Assembly: GCF_022829285.1 (NCBI RefSeq)
Contig: NZ_JAKSYI010000062.1
Location: forward strand, 1 to 64,000
Reading direction: 5' to 3'
DNA length: 64,000 nucleotides
Source of the DNA: Methylobacterium sp. J-078
Lineage (GTDB): Bacteria; Pseudomonadota; Alphaproteobacteria; Rhizobiales; Beijerinckiaceae
The notes beneath the pieces were generated by a model, which made no database searches, was not told where the DNA came from, and saw only the letters and a list, made by a program, of their open reading frames with translations. Position numbers and translations under genes: made by a program. Positions 39,691 through 49,848 of this stretch are shown here, in pieces; positions within the stretch are counted from its first letter, which is position 1; each line of letters begins with the position of its first letter.

Positions 39691-41757
39691 ATGAGTGCGC
39701 TATCGAAGCACGGGCCCTGGGCCCTGGTGGGAGCGTTGGGGGCAGCCGCCCTCGCCATCGTCGCCACGACCCGCGGCGAGACCGTGAATGCCCTCTGGAT
39801 CGTGGTGGCGGCGGTCTGCGTCTACCTGATCGCCTACCGGTACTACTCGCTCTTCATCTCCCAGAAGGTCATGCGGCTCGACGACAATCGCCGCACCCCC
39901 GCCCACGTGCACAATGACGGGCTCGACTACGTTCCGACCAACCGCAACGTGCTGTTCGGCCACCACTTCGCCGCCATCGCGGGCGCCGGCCCCCTGGTGG
40001 GCCCCGTGCTCGCCGCGCAGATGGGCTACCTGCCGGGCCTGCTCTGGATCCTGGCCGGCGTGGTGCTGGCCGGCGCCGTACAGGACTTCATGGTCCTCTT
40101 CATCTCGATGCGCCGCGACGGCCGCTCGCTGGGCGAGCTGATCCGCGCCGAGCTCGGCACCATCCCGGGCGTGATCGCCCTGTTCGGCACCTTCATGATC
40201 ATGGTGATCCTGCTGGCCGTGCTGGCGATGATCGTCGTGAAGGCCCTCGCCGAGAGCCCCTGGGGCACCTTCACCGTCGCGGCGACCATCCCGATCGCGA
40301 TGCTGATGGGCCTCTATGCCCGCTACATCCGCCCGGGCAAGGTCGGCGAGGTCTCCATCATCGGCTTCGTGCTGCTGATGCTCGCCATCGTGTATGGCGG
40401 AAACGTCGCGGCCGATCCCTATTGGGGTCCCTTCTTCACCTTCACCGGCACGCAGCTGTGCTGGCTGCTGATCGGCTACGGCTTCGTCGCCTCGATCCTG
40501 CCGGTCTGGCTGCTGCTCGCTCCCCGCGACTACCTCTCGACCTTCCTCAAGATCGGCACGATCGTGGGCCTGGCGCTGGGCATCGCCTATGTCGCCCCGC
40601 ACATGAAGATGCCGGCCGTGACCAAGTTCGTCGACGGCAGCGGGCCGGTCTGGGCCGGGTCGCTGTTCCCGTTCCTGTTCATTACCATCGCGTGCGGCGC
40701 GGTCTCGGGCTTCCACGCCCTGATCTCGTCCGGCACCAGCCCCAAGCTCATCGACCGTGAGTCGGACGCCCGCTTCATCGGCTACGGCGGCATGCTCATG
40801 GAGAGCTTCGTGGCCGTGATGGCGCTGGTTTCCGCCAGCGTCATCGAGCCGGGGATCTACTTCACCATGAACTCGCCGGCCGGTCTCGTCGGCACCACGC
40901 CGGAGAGCGCCGCCGCCGCGGTGACGAAGCTCGACCCCGCCTTCACGATCACGGCCGCTGAGATCGCCCAGACCGCCGTCGATGTCGGCGAGCACTCGAT
41001 CATCTCCCGCGCCGGCGGCGCCCCGACCCTCGCGGTCGGCATGGCCCACATCATCTCCTCGGCCATCGGCGGCAAGACGATGATGGCGTTCTGGTACCAC
41101 TTCGCCATCCTGTTCGAGGCCCTGTTCATCCTGACGGCCGTGGATGCGGGGACGCGGGCCGGCCGCTTCATGTTGCAGGACCTGCTCGGCCTCGTCTCGC
41201 CGCAGTTCAAGGACACCACGGCCTGGGCGCCCAGCATCCTGGCCACCGCTCTCTGTGTCGGCGCCTGGGGCTACTTCCTCTACCAGGGTGTCACCGATCC
41301 GCTCGGCGGCATCTACACCCTGTGGCCGCTGTTCGGCATCTCGAACCAGATGCTGGCGGCCGTCGCCCTGACGCTCGCCACCGTGGTGATCTTCAAGATG
41401 AAGCGCGAGCGCTACGCCTTCGTCACGATCATCCCCACCGTGTGGCTGTGCATCTGCACCCTCACCGCCGGCTGGCAGAAGATCTTCTCGGCCGACCCGA
41501 AGATCGGCTTCCTGTCGCATGCCGACCGCTTCTCGGCGGCGATCGCCGAGAACAAGGTGCTGGCGCCGGCCAAGAACATGGCCGACATGCACAAGATCGT
41601 CTTCAACGATCGGATTGACGCCGCCCTGGCCGTCCTGTTCGTCGGCCTCGTGCTTGCCATCGCCACCTTCGGCATCATGGCCTGCGTCAAGGCCTACCGG
41701 GCCGATCGCTGGACCGCCCTCGAGAGCGGCGGCCCCTCGGTCGTCCCCGCGGAGTAA
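39691..41757 (+). CDS. cstA: Carbon starvation protein A, peptide/pyruvate transporter
   Basis: 688 residues with about 16 to 18 hydrophobic helices. The N-terminal signature TPAHVHNDGLDYVPTNRNVL then FGHHFAAIAGAGPLVGPVLA, the SGFHALISSGTSPKLIDRES motif with DARFIGYGGMLMES, and FGISNQMLAAVALTLATVVI near the end are diagnostic of CstA. It is an inner-membrane importer of peptides or pyruvate used under carbon limitation. The following small gene is its conserved partner. The upstream 156-bp gap has a TTGACG-like box around 39652. Confidence 0.96.
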   Translation: MSALSKHGPWALVGALGAAALAIVATTRGETVNALWIVVAAVCVYLIAYRYYSLFISQKVMRLDDNRRTPAHVHNDGLDYVPTNRNVLFGHHFAAIAGAGPLVGPVLAAQMGYLPGLLWILAGVVLAGAVQDFMVLFISMRRDGRSLGELIRAELGTIPGVIALFGTFMIMVILLAVLAMIVVKALAESPWGTFTVAATIPIAMLMGLYARYIRPGKVGEVSIIGFVLLMLAIVYGGNVAADPYWGPFFTFTGTQLCWLLIGYGFVASILPVWLLLAPRDYLSTFLKIGTIVGLALGIAYVAPHMKMPAVTKFVDGSGPVWAGSLFPFLFITIACGAVSGFHALISSGTSPKLIDRESDARFIGYGGMLMESFVAVMALVSASVIEPGIYFTMNSPAGLVGTTPESAAAAVTKLDPAFTITAAEIAQTAVDVGEHSIISRAGGAPTLAVGMAHIISSAIGGKTMMAFWYHFAILFEALFILTAVDAGTRAGRFMLQDLLGLVSPQFKDTTAWAPSILATALCVGAWGYFLYQGVTDPLGGIYTLWPLFGISNQMLAAVALTLATVVIFKMKRERYAFVTIIPTVWLCICTLTAGWQKIFSADPKIGFLSHADRFSAAIAENKVLAPAKNMADMHKIVFNDRIDAALAVLFVGLVLAIATFGIMACVKAYRADRWTALESGGPSVVPAE

Positions 41758-41762
41758 GCACC

Positions 41763-41987
41763 ATGGCGCTGTCGTCGGCCGAATTGCGGGACCGTCTCAG
41801 GACCTTCTCGAAATGCGTCTGCGACGGCGCCCGCCTCATGGTCGGACAGGGCGACTACGAGGCCTACGCCGCCCATATCCGCAAGACCCATGCGGACCAG
41901 GAGCCGATGACCGAGCGGGAGTTCTTCCGGAACCGGGAGAACGCCCGCTTCGGTGTCGGCAACCGCAGCGGGTTCCGCTGCTGCTAG
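41763..41987 (+). CDS. YbdD/YjiX family protein, CstA partner
   Basis: 74 residues. The family motif CVCDGARLMVGQGDYEAYAA, then HIRKTHADQEPMTEREFFRN and the terminal GNRSGFRCC match the YbdD/YjiX (DUF466) family. These small proteins follow cstA or btsT genes and are needed for transport in some bacteria. The start lies 5 bp after the cstA stop, so the pair is one operon. Confidence 0.95.
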   Translation: MALSSAELRDRLRTFSKCVCDGARLMVGQGDYEAYAAHIRKTHADQEPMTEREFFRNRENARFGVGNRSGFRCC

Positions 41988-42161
41988 AACACGCGCGCGA
42001 CAGTCTTCGTCAGGCGATCTCCGACGTGATCGTGTCGGTGTGTCGCACGGATTCTTTATTCAAGGAGAAACAATCTCTCGTCATGGCTGATGCCGCGCGG
42101 CGCCCCGGCTCTGCGGCGGCACGACCTGTGCGACCGCCTCGAGGGTCGCGACGGAGACGGC

Positions 42162-45100
42162 ATGGGGCTCGTTCAATACGCGCTGAAGTTCCGCATCACG
42201 ATCTACGTGCTCGCCGTGCTGATGATGCTCGGCGGGGCGGCGGCGGTCGTGGTGGCGCCGAAGGACGTGCTGCCGAACGTCGATATCCCGGTCGTGGTGG
42301 TGGTGTGGACCTATAACGGTCTGTCGACCTCCGAGATGGAGCGTCGCATCACCACCTACGCCGAGTTCTCGCTCTCCAACAACGTCAACAACATCGCCCG
42401 CATGGAATCGACGACCCTCCAGGGCACGGCGATCCAGAAGATCTACTTCGACGGTTCGGTGAGCATCGATCTCGCCATCGCGCAGGTCGTCTCGGCGATG
42501 AACTCGATCCGCGCGACGATGCCACCCGGCGTGCAGCCGCCCATCGTCCTGCGCTTCTCGGCCTCCTCGGTGCCGGTGATCCAGCTCGCGCTCTCCTCCG
42601 ACCGCGAGAGCCTCACCAAGGTCTTCGACTACGCCCAGTACCGCATCCGCCAGCGCCTGACCCAGGTGCCGGGCTCGACCCTGCCGTCGCCCTTCGGCGG
42701 CACGCCGCGCCAGATCATGGTCGACCTCGACCTGCACGCGCTCCAGGCGCTGGGGCTCACGGCGCTGGACGTCACCAACGCGGTGACGGCCCAGAACCTG
42801 ACGATCCCCTCCGGCCTCGCCAAGATCGGCGAGCAGCAATACCCGGTGCAGCTAAACGCATCGCCGGAAGCCATCGACGCGCTGAACCAGATCCCCATCA
42901 AGGTGGTGGGCGGACAGCCGATCTTGGTGCGGGACGTCGCCAACGTCCGCGACGGCGGCCCGCCGCAGGTCAACATCGTGCGCGCCGACGGCCTGCACTC
43001 GGTGCTGATGCGCATCTTCAAGAACGGCACCGCCTCGACCCTGGACGTGGTCAACAACGTGAAGAAGGCGCTGCCGGACATCCAGGCCGCGGCCCCGGAG
43101 GGCATGAGCCTGAAGCCGCTGTTCGATCAGTCGGTCTTCGTCTCGGCCGCAATCGAGGGTGTGATCCACGAGGCGATCATCGCGGCGGGCCTCACGGGCC
43201 TCACCATTCTGCTGTTCCTCGGGTCCTGGCGCTCCACCATCGTGGTGCTGGTCTCGATCCCGCTCTCGATCCTGACCTCGCTGGCGATCCTGGCGGCGCT
43301 CGGCGAGACCATCAACGTGATGACGCTCGGCGGCCTGGCGCTGGCGGTCGGCATCCTCGTCGACGACGCCACCGTGGCGATCGAGAACACCTACCGGCTC
43401 TTCGAGGAGGGCGAGCCCTTCCGCAAGTCGGTGGTGGAGGGGGCGGCCGGCATCGCCAAGCCAGCGCTGATCTCGACCCTGTCGATCTGCGCCGCCTTCG
43501 TGTCGGTCTTCGCCCTGACCGATACGCCGAAGTACCTGTTCACCCCGCAGGCCCTCGCGGTCGTGTTCGCGATGCTGACCTCCTACGTCCTCTCGCGCAC
43601 CCTGGTCCCGGTACTCATCGACGTGCTGGTCGCGCGGGAGTACGAGTCCAAGCACGGCGCGGGCGCCGAGCCGCCGCGCGGGCGGATCGCGCGGGCGCTG
43701 GGCTGGATCGCCGGTCCCGTCTTCCGGCTGGCCGGCTGGTTCCGGCACGGCTTCGAGGCCCGCTTCACGCGCTTCCACCGCAGCTATCTCGGCCTCCTGC
43801 ACGTCGTCATCGCCCACCGGATCGTGACCCTCGTCCTCGTGGCGGCGGTGTTCGCCACCACGGCGGGCCTCTTCGTGTTCGTGGGCCGGGACTACTTCCC
43901 GCAGGTGGCCTCCAGCCAGATGACCCTGCACCTGCGGACCCGACCGGGCATGCGCATCGAGACGGCCGAGCAGGTCTTCGCCGAGGTCGAGAACGTGGTT
44001 CGCGAGGTGATCCCCGAGGGCGAGATCGACCAGATCCTCGACAATATCGGCCTGCCGGCGAACAACTACAATTTCGCGTTCTCAGACGGCTCGTTCGTTG
44101 CCTACAACGACGGCCAGATGCTCATCAACCTCAAGGAAGGTCACGGCCCGGTGGCGGACTACACCAAGCGCCTGCGCGAGGTGCTGCGCGAGCGCTTCCC
44201 CGACGTGGTGTTCTACTTCCAGCCCTCGGACATCATCACCCAGATCCTGAACTTCGGCACTCTGGCTCAGATCGACATCCAGGTCTCGGGCCGCAACACC
44301 GCCAAGGACCTGGAGGTCGCGCAGAACATCGTCCGCCGCCTCAAGGCCGTGCGGGGCGCCGTCGACGTGCACCTGCACCAGATCGTCGGCACGCCGCAAT
44401 TCTTCGTGGACGTCGACCGCCGCCTCGCCTCGGAGCTCGGGTTGACCCAGCAGCAGATCGCGCAGGGGCTGAACGTCTCCCTCTCGGGCTCCTTCCAGGT
44501 GACACCGAACTTCTGGACCGATCCGAAGACCGGCATCCCCTATCAGCTCTGGGTGCAAACCCCGGAGTACCGCAACGACTCCCTGAGCGCGCTGCAGAAC
44601 ACGCCGCTCCTCGTCAACGGCGGTGCGGACGCGCCCGGCGTGCTGACCCTCCTGTCCAGCGTCTCGACCATGCGCCGCGAGGGGTCGCAGACGGTGATCA
44701 ACCACGTCAACACGCAGCCGACCTTCAACATCTACGCCGCCGTGCAGGACAGTGACCTCGGCTCGGTGGCGAACGAGATCCGCCAGATCGTCGCCGACGA
44801 GCAGAAGGCGCTGCCGGCCCCCGACAAGATCACCGTGCGCGGCCAGATCGAGAACATGGAATCGGCCTTCTTCCGGCTCCAGGTCGGCCTCGCCATCGCC
44901 CTGGTGGCGGTCTACCTGCTGATGGCGGTGAACTTCCAGAGCTGGGGCGACCCGTTCGTAGTGCTGGCGGCCCTGCCGCTCGCTTTCTGCGGCATCGTCG
45001 CGAGCCTGTTCGTCACCGGCACGACCTTCTCGATTCCCTCGCTGTTCGGGGCGATCATGTCGGTGGGTATCGCCTCCGCGAACTCGATCCTGCTGGTGAC

Positions 45101-45386
45101 CTTCGCCAAGGAGCACCGCGAGGCGACGGGCTGCGGGGCCGTCGAGGCGGCGCTGCTGGCGGGCGAGACCCGGCTTCGGCCGGTGCTGATGACCGCGAGC
45201 GCGATGTTCCTCGGCCTGATTCCGATGGCGCTGGGCACGGGCGAGGGCGGCGAGCAGAACGCGGCGCTGGCCCGCGCCGTCATGGGCGGCATCGCGGTGG
45301 GCACGCCCGCCACGCTGCTGTTCGTGCCCTTCCTCTACACCCTGCTCCGCCGGGGCGAGGTCAAGCCGCTGGAGGATTACGCGTGA
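42162..45386 (+). CDS. RND-family efflux permease (AcrB-like)
   Basis: 1074 residues from ATG 42162, preceded by GGAGACGG; an in-frame ATG at 42090 is less likely. Twelve transmembrane helices are expected: TM1 around residue 14 and the hydrophobic groups near 345-560 and 870-1060. TM4 holds the proton-relay Asp pair in VGILVDDATVAIENTYR, the second set includes PSLFGAIMSVGIASANSILL. Large periplasmic loops lie between TM1-2 and TM7-8. It exports drugs or solvents by proton antiport. The membrane-fusion partner follows directly; the outer-membrane channel is not in the window. Confidence 0.93.
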   Translation: MGLVQYALKFRITIYVLAVLMMLGGAAAVVVAPKDVLPNVDIPVVVVVWTYNGLSTSEMERRITTYAEFSLSNNVNNIARMESTTLQGTAIQKIYFDGSVSIDLAIAQVVSAMNSIRATMPPGVQPPIVLRFSASSVPVIQLALSSDRESLTKVFDYAQYRIRQRLTQVPGSTLPSPFGGTPRQIMVDLDLHALQALGLTALDVTNAVTAQNLTIPSGLAKIGEQQYPVQLNASPEAIDALNQIPIKVVGGQPILVRDVANVRDGGPPQVNIVRADGLHSVLMRIFKNGTASTLDVVNNVKKALPDIQAAAPEGMSLKPLFDQSVFVSAAIEGVIHEAIIAAGLTGLTILLFLGSWRSTIVVLVSIPLSILTSLAILAALGETINVMTLGGLALAVGILVDDATVAIENTYRLFEEGEPFRKSVVEGAAGIAKPALISTLSICAAFVSVFALTDTPKYLFTPQALAVVFAMLTSYVLSRTLVPVLIDVLVAREYESKHGAGAEPPRGRIARALGWIAGPVFRLAGWFRHGFEARFTRFHRSYLGLLHVVIAHRIVTLVLVAAVFATTAGLFVFVGRDYFPQVASSQMTLHLRTRPGMRIETAEQVFAEVENVVREVIPEGEIDQILDNIGLPANNYNFAFSDGSFVAYNDGQMLINLKEGHGPVADYTKRLREVLRERFPDVVFYFQPSDIITQILNFGTLAQIDIQVSGRNTAKDLEVAQNIVRRLKAVRGAVDVHLHQIVGTPQFFVDVDRRLASELGLTQQQIAQGLNVSLSGSFQVTPNFWTDPKTGIPYQLWVQTPEYRNDSLSALQNTPLLVNGGADAPGVLTLLSSVSTMRREGSQTVINHVNTQPTFNIYAAVQDSDLGSVANEIRQIVADEQKALPAPDKITVRGQIENMESAFFRLQVGLAIALVAVYLLMAVNFQSWGDPFVVLAALPLAFCGIVASLFVTGTTFSIPSLFGAIMSVGIASANSILLVTFAKEHREATGCGAVEAALLAGETRLRPVLMTASAMFLGLIPMALGTGEGGEQNAALARAVMGGIAVGTPATLLFVPFLYTLLRRGEVKPLEDYA

Positions 45387-45447
45387 GCCGGGACAGGGAG
45401 TTGGGCGTTGTCACGGGGCAAGGGCTTCGGCAGGGAATGGGACGACC

Positions 45448-46725
45448 GTGACACATCCGAAGCGTGATCCGTCCGACATCCCGCCGCCGCCCGGAAAGGC
45501 GCCGTTCCTGCTGGTCGCCGTGACGGCCCTCGGCCTCCTGGCCTGGGGCGGCTACGGGCAGATGCAGCGGCGGGCCGCCGCCGCCGAGACGCAGCGTAAG
45601 GTGAACAGCTTCGTGCCGACGCTGCGCACGGCCGCCGCCGAGCGCGCCGACAAGCCGATCGAGATCACCCTGCCGGGCCAGACCGACGCCTTCGCCAAGG
45701 CCGCCCTCTACGCGCGCGCCACCGGCTACATCGCCGAGCGCCGGGTCGATATCGGCAGCCGCGTCCGCCAGGGCGACATCCTTATGCGGATCGCCGCCCC
45801 CGACCTCGATCAGCAGCTGGCCCAGGCCGAGGCGCAGACGGGGCAGCTGGAGGCAGCCCTCCTTCAGGCGAAATCCATGGTCGACCAGGCCAAGGCCAAC
45901 GTGAACCTCGCCAACGTCACCAACAACCGCACCACGACGCTCGCCGGGCAGGGCTGGGCCTCGAAGCAGAACGCCGACAACTCCCAGGCCAGCGTCCTGA
46001 GCCAGGCCGCGACCCTCGCCTCGGCGGAGGCGGGGGTGAAGGTGGCCCAGGCCAACATCAAGGCGCAGGCCGCCACCGTCGAGCGCCTGCGGGCGCTGAC
46101 GGGCTTCAAGGACATCGTCGCCCCCTTCGACGGGGTCATCACGCAGCGCGGCGTCGATGTGGGCGACCTCGTCCACGCCGACGGCACCGGCACGGCCCTC
46201 CTGTCGATGGACCGCGACGACGTCCTGCGCGTCTCCGTCAACGTGCCCCAGAACGTCGCGGTGGGGGTCAAACCGGGCGTCGATGCCACGATCAAGGTGC
46301 CGCAGATGGCCGACAGGGCCTTCTCCGGCAAGGTCGCGCGCAGCTCCGTGGCGCTGCTCACCGCATCGCGCACCCTCACCACGCAGGTCGACGTGCCGAA
46401 CAAGGACGGCGCCCTCCGGGCCGGCCTCTACGTCTACGTGACCTTCAAGGTGCCGCGCACCGAGCCGAACGTGGTCGTCCCGGCCGAGAGCCTTGTCTTC
46501 AACCAGCGCGGCACCCAGGTCGCGGTGTCGCGCGACGATGGCACAGTGGCGTGGCACAGCGTCAAGATCCGGCGCGATCTCGGAACGACGGTCGAACTGG
46601 GCCAGGGCCTGGAGGGCGGCGAGGAGATCGTGCTGAGCCCGCCCGCCGACCTGCGCGACGGCCAGAAGATCGAGCGACAGCCGCCGCCGGCGGACAACAA
46701 GCCGTTGAAATCGGCCGCGCGGTAG
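45448..46725 (+). CDS. RND efflux periplasmic adaptor (membrane fusion protein)
   Basis: 425 residues from GTG 45448. One N-terminal membrane anchor (FLLVAVTALGLLAWGGYGQ), a lipoyl/barrel-sandwich domain (GYIAERRVDIGSRVRQGDIL with MRIAAPDLDQQLAQAEAQT), a coiled-coil hairpin (LLQAKSMVDQAKANVNLANV and onward), a beta-barrel (IVAPFDGVITQRGVDVGDLV) and a membrane-proximal domain at the C-terminus. It links the RND permease upstream (61-bp gap) to an outer-membrane channel. Confidence 0.92.
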   Translation: MTHPKRDPSDIPPPPGKAPFLLVAVTALGLLAWGGYGQMQRRAAAAETQRKVNSFVPTLRTAAAERADKPIEITLPGQTDAFAKAALYARATGYIAERRVDIGSRVRQGDILMRIAAPDLDQQLAQAEAQTGQLEAALLQAKSMVDQAKANVNLANVTNNRTTTLAGQGWASKQNADNSQASVLSQAATLASAEAGVKVAQANIKAQAATVERLRALTGFKDIVAPFDGVITQRGVDVGDLVHADGTGTALLSMDRDDVLRVSVNVPQNVAVGVKPGVDATIKVPQMADRAFSGKVARSSVALLTASRTLTTQVDVPNKDGALRAGLYVYVTFKVPRTEPNVVVPAESLVFNQRGTQVAVSRDDGTVAWHSVKIRRDLGTTVELGQGLEGGEEIVLSPPADLRDGQKIERQPPPADNKPLKSAAR

Positions 46726-46806
46726 CCGTACCACCCGGTTGCGCCGATCGGCCACGGCGTGGACAAGGCGGTCCCGGCGCCCTCGCAGCCCGCAGCGGAC
46801 CCCGCC

Positions 46807-47979
46807 ATGACGGCCCAGACCCAGCCAGACCTCGCGGACAGCGCCCGCGCGGCCTCGATCGCGGCGGCCATCACCTGCGTGGCGGTGGTGGGCATCGGTC
46901 TCAGCCTGACGATCCCGCTTCTCTCCATCGAGATGGAGCGCATGGGCGCGTCGAGCACGGTGATCGGCATCAACACCGCGGTGGCGGGGCTAGCGGCCAT
47001 CGTCACGGTGCCGTTCGTGCCGCGTCTGGCCGCGCGCATCGGGGTCGTGCGTCTGCTCCTCCTCGCCATCGCGGTCGGCGCCGCCTGCCTCGTGGCGTTC
47101 AAGCTCCTGCCGGGCCTCGCCTGGTGGTTCGCCCTGCGCTTCGTATTCTCGACGAGCCTCGGGGCGCTGTTCGTCCTGTCGGAATACTGGATCAACGCGG
47201 CGGCTCCACCCGAACGGCGCGGCCTCGTGATGGGCATCTACGCCACGGTCCTGGCGCTGGGCTTCGCGGTCGGCCCGGCGCTGCTGACGCTCCTGGGCAC
47301 CCGAGGGTTCGGGCCCTACCTCGCCGGGGCGGCCCTCTTCCTCGCCGCGATGGTGCCGCTTCTCCTGGCGCGCCGGCTCTCACCGGTGCTCGGGCCGGGC
47401 CGAACCCGCTCCTTCGCGGCCTACCTGCGCCTCGCGCCCGCCGCCGCCCTCGCGGCCCTGACCTACGGCGCCGTGGAGACGGGGGGCTTCGCGATCCTGC
47501 CCCTCTACGGGTTGCGCTTGGGCTACGACGCCGAGACCGCGGCGGGTCTCGTCAGCGCGCTGGCACTGGGTAACGTCCTGTTCCAGATCCCGTTCGGCTG
47601 GCTTGCCGACCGGATGGACCGTCGCCGCGTCCTGCTGATGGTGGGCCTCGGAGGCGCCCTCGGATCGAGCCTGATCCCCCTGGCGTCCGCTTCGTTTCCC
47701 GCGCTGCTGGTCCTGCTGTTCCTGTGGGGCGGCATCGCCGGCACCCTCTACACCGTGGGCCTCGCCCATCTCGGTGCGACGGTGCGGGGGCCGGAGCTCG
47801 CGGGCGCCAACGCAGCCTTCGTGGTGCTCTACAATGTCGGGCTGATGCTCGGGCCGCCGATCATCGGCGGGGGCATGGATCTGCTCCCGCCGCAGGGCTT
47901 CGCCTACAGCCTCTGCCTCCTCTTCCTCGCCTATGCGGGGGTCGTGGGCGTGCGCCTCGTTCAGCGGCCCCGTGCGTGA
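46807..47979 (+). CDS. MFS transporter (YcaD-like)
   Basis: 390 residues from ATG 46807; a GTG at 46759 would add 16 residues. Twelve hydrophobic helices. Family marks are GASSTVIGINTAVAGLAAIV, FVLSEYWINAAAPPERRGLV in the middle, and the LADRMDRRRVLLMVGLGGAL loop. YcaD-type transporters have no assigned substrate. It lies downstream of the RND genes in the same orientation, and a hairpin terminator follows, so it may be the last gene of an efflux operon. Confidence 0.87.
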   Translation: MTAQTQPDLADSARAASIAAAITCVAVVGIGLSLTIPLLSIEMERMGASSTVIGINTAVAGLAAIVTVPFVPRLAARIGVVRLLLLAIAVGAACLVAFKLLPGLAWWFALRFVFSTSLGALFVLSEYWINAAAPPERRGLVMGIYATVLALGFAVGPALLTLLGTRGFGPYLAGAALFLAAMVPLLLARRLSPVLGPGRTRSFAAYLRLAPAAALAALTYGAVETGGFAILPLYGLRLGYDAETAAGLVSALALGNVLFQIPFGWLADRMDRRRVLLMVGLGGALGSSLIPLASASFPALLVLLFLWGGIAGTLYTVGLAHLGATVRGPELAGANAAFVVLYNVGLMLGPPIIGGGMDLLPPQGFAYSLCLLFLAYAGVVGVRLVQRPRA

Positions 47980-48028
47980 GGCGCCTTGACGAATCCCGGC
48001 GATTGGGGCAATCACGGGCCGGTATTCA

Positions 48029-48050
48029 GCCGGCCATCGCCGGCCCTTTT
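48029..48050 (+). terminator. Rho-independent terminator after the MFS gene
   Basis: GCCGGC (48029-48034), loop CATC, GCCGGC (48039-48044), then CCTTTT. It separates the efflux genes from rpmG. Confidence 0.6.
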
Positions 48051-48096
48051 GCGTTTCGCTGATGCGGAATGCCGCGATCACAGGAGCGCCGCGTCC

Positions 48097-48264
48097 ATGG
48101 CCAAGGCCGTCACCGTTAAAGTCAAGCTGATCTCGACCGCCGATACGGGCTACTTCTACGTCACGAAGAAGAACTCCCGCACGCAGACCGAGAAGCTGTC
48201 CATGAAGAAGTACGACCCCGTCGTGCGCAAGCACGTCGACTTCAAGGAAACCAAGATCAAGTAA
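48097..48264 (+). CDS. rpmG: 50S ribosomal protein L33
   Basis: 55 residues from ATG 48097 ([20 protein letters not shown]), in frame with a longer but spurious upstream extension. The sequence with [20 protein letters not shown] and [16 protein letters not shown] is bacterial L33. It has no Cys pairs, so it is the zinc-independent form. Preceded by a good ribosome site (CAGGAG). It forms its own transcription unit between two terminators. Confidence 0.98.
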   Translation: MAKAVTVKVKLISTADTGYFYVTKKNSRTQTEKLSMKKYDPVVRKHVDFKETKIK

Positions 48265-48301
48265 GTCCAGCGGCGCGCCTGCCGCGTCGCACCGGCCGTC
48301 G

Positions 48302-48333
48302 GGCCGCTTCTCCGGGAGGAGGGGCGGCCTTTT
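48302..48333 (+). terminator. Terminator after rpmG
   Basis: GGCCGC (48302-48307) pairs with GCGGCC (48324-48329), followed by TTTT. The 16-nt loop is large but the arms are perfect. Confidence 0.7.
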
Positions 48334-48426
48334 CGTTGTTCAGGGGTCCTCGGAACGGCCCGGCGCTCGATATGACGTCGGGTTCGGCGATGCAGGGCCG
48401 AACGTCTCCTCGCGCGGGATCACTCC

Positions 48427-49824
48427 ATGGCTGACGATTTGGCCCATTCCTACGACGTCGACCTGTTCGTCATCGGCGGCGGCTCCGGGGGCGTGCGCGC
48501 CGCGCGGATCGCGGCCGGCCACGGCGCGCGCGTGCAGCTCGCCGAGGAGTACCGGGTCGGCGGCACCTGCGTGATCCGGGGCTGCGTGCCCAAGAAGCTG
48601 ATGGTCTATGCCGGGCGCTTCGCCGACGAGTTCGCGGATGCGGCGGGCTTCGGCTGGGATGTGCCCGCGCCGCGCTTCGATTGGCGCGTGCTGAAGGCGC
48701 GCCGCGACGCCGAGGTGGCCCGGTTGGAGGGGATCTACGACACCAACCTCGGCAAGGCGGGCGTCACCGTCGTGGCCGATCGCGCGGTGATCGAGGACGC
48801 CCATACGGTGCGGCTGGTCGGCCAGGACAAGCGCGTGACCGCCCGTTTCATCCTCATCGCGGTGGGCGCCGAGCCGGTCAAGGAGCCGCTGATCCCAGGC
48901 GCAGAACTCGCGATCACCTCGAACGAGGTGTTCGAGCTCGAGACCCTGCCGGAGCGGATCCTCGTGGTCGGCGGCGGCTACATCGCGGTGGAGTTCGCCG
49001 GGGTGTTCGCGCATCTGGGCGCGCGCATCACCTTGCTGCATCGGGGCGACAAGCTCCTGCGCGGCTTCGACGAGGAGGTGCGCGACGCCCTCGACGCGGC
49101 CTACGCACACCGCATGGACCTGCGCCTCAACCGGATGGTGGAGCGCCTGGACAAGGTGGAGAACGGCATCCGCGCGACCCTCGACGACGGCACGACCCTG
49201 GAGGTCGACCAGGTTCTGACCGCCACCGGCCGGCGCCCCAAGATCGCCGGCCTCGGGCTGGAGGCCGTCGGCATCGAGGCGGATGCCCGGGGGGCGATCC
49301 CCGTCGACGCGTATTCACGGACGAAGGTCCCGTCGATCTACGCTGTCGGCGACGTCACCGACCGCGCGGCCCTCACGCCGATCGCCATCCGCGAGGGCCA
49401 TGCCTTCGCCGACACGGTGTTCGGGAACAAGCCCTGGTGCGTCGATCACGGCCTCATCCCGACCGCCGTGTTCTCGACGCCCGAGATCGGCGTCGTCGGC
49501 CACAACGAGGACGTGGCGCGCCGGCATTTCGGCGCCATCGACGTCTACCGCTCCAGCTTCCGCCCCATGAAGGCGACCCTCTCGGGGCGCGACGAGCGGT
49601 TGCTGATGAAGGTGATCGTCGACTGCGCCAGCGACCGCGTGGTCGGCGTGCACGTGGTCGGGCACGATGCCGGCGAGATCATCCAGGCGGTCGGCATCGC
49701 CGTGACCATGGGCGCCACGAAGGCGGATTTCGACCGCACCATCGCGGTCCACCCGACGGCCGGGGAAGAACTCGTCACCATGCGCAGCCCCGTCGTGACG
49801 AAGCACCCGGTCGGCGTCGGCTAG
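48427..49824 (+). CDS. gor: Glutathione-disulfide reductase
   Basis: 465 residues. FAD-binding GGGSGGVRAAR at 17-27, redox pair in GTCVIRGCVPKK (Cys48, Cys53), NADPH-binding VVGGGYIAVEFAGVFAHLGA followed by HRGDKLLRGFD, and AVGDVTDRAALTPIAI for the second FAD region. The catalytic base pair is in IAVHPTAGEELVT near the C-terminus. The IRGC spacing fits the plant/cyanobacterial-alphaproteobacterial type rather than the enterobacterial NVGC type. It reduces GSSG with NADPH. It converges on the DUF459 gene with 24 bp between stops. Confidence 0.95.
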   Translation: MADDLAHSYDVDLFVIGGGSGGVRAARIAAGHGARVQLAEEYRVGGTCVIRGCVPKKLMVYAGRFADEFADAAGFGWDVPAPRFDWRVLKARRDAEVARLEGIYDTNLGKAGVTVVADRAVIEDAHTVRLVGQDKRVTARFILIAVGAEPVKEPLIPGAELAITSNEVFELETLPERILVVGGGYIAVEFAGVFAHLGARITLLHRGDKLLRGFDEEVRDALDAAYAHRMDLRLNRMVERLDKVENGIRATLDDGTTLEVDQVLTATGRRPKIAGLGLEAVGIEADARGAIPVDAYSRTKVPSIYAVGDVTDRAALTPIAIREGHAFADTVFGNKPWCVDHGLIPTAVFSTPEIGVVGHNEDVARRHFGAIDVYRSSFRPMKATLSGRDERLLMKVIVDCASDRVVGVHVVGHDAGEIIQAVGIAVTMGATKADFDRTIAVHPTAGEELVTMRSPVVTKHPVGVG

Positions 49825-49848
49825 GCACGGACGTGCTCCGGGGCCGCT

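Noticed and set aside
39700..41592. 630-codon minus-strand frame opposite cstA
   Set aside because: Asp/His/Gly-rich mirror of a membrane-protein gene; the plus-strand CstA is unambiguous.
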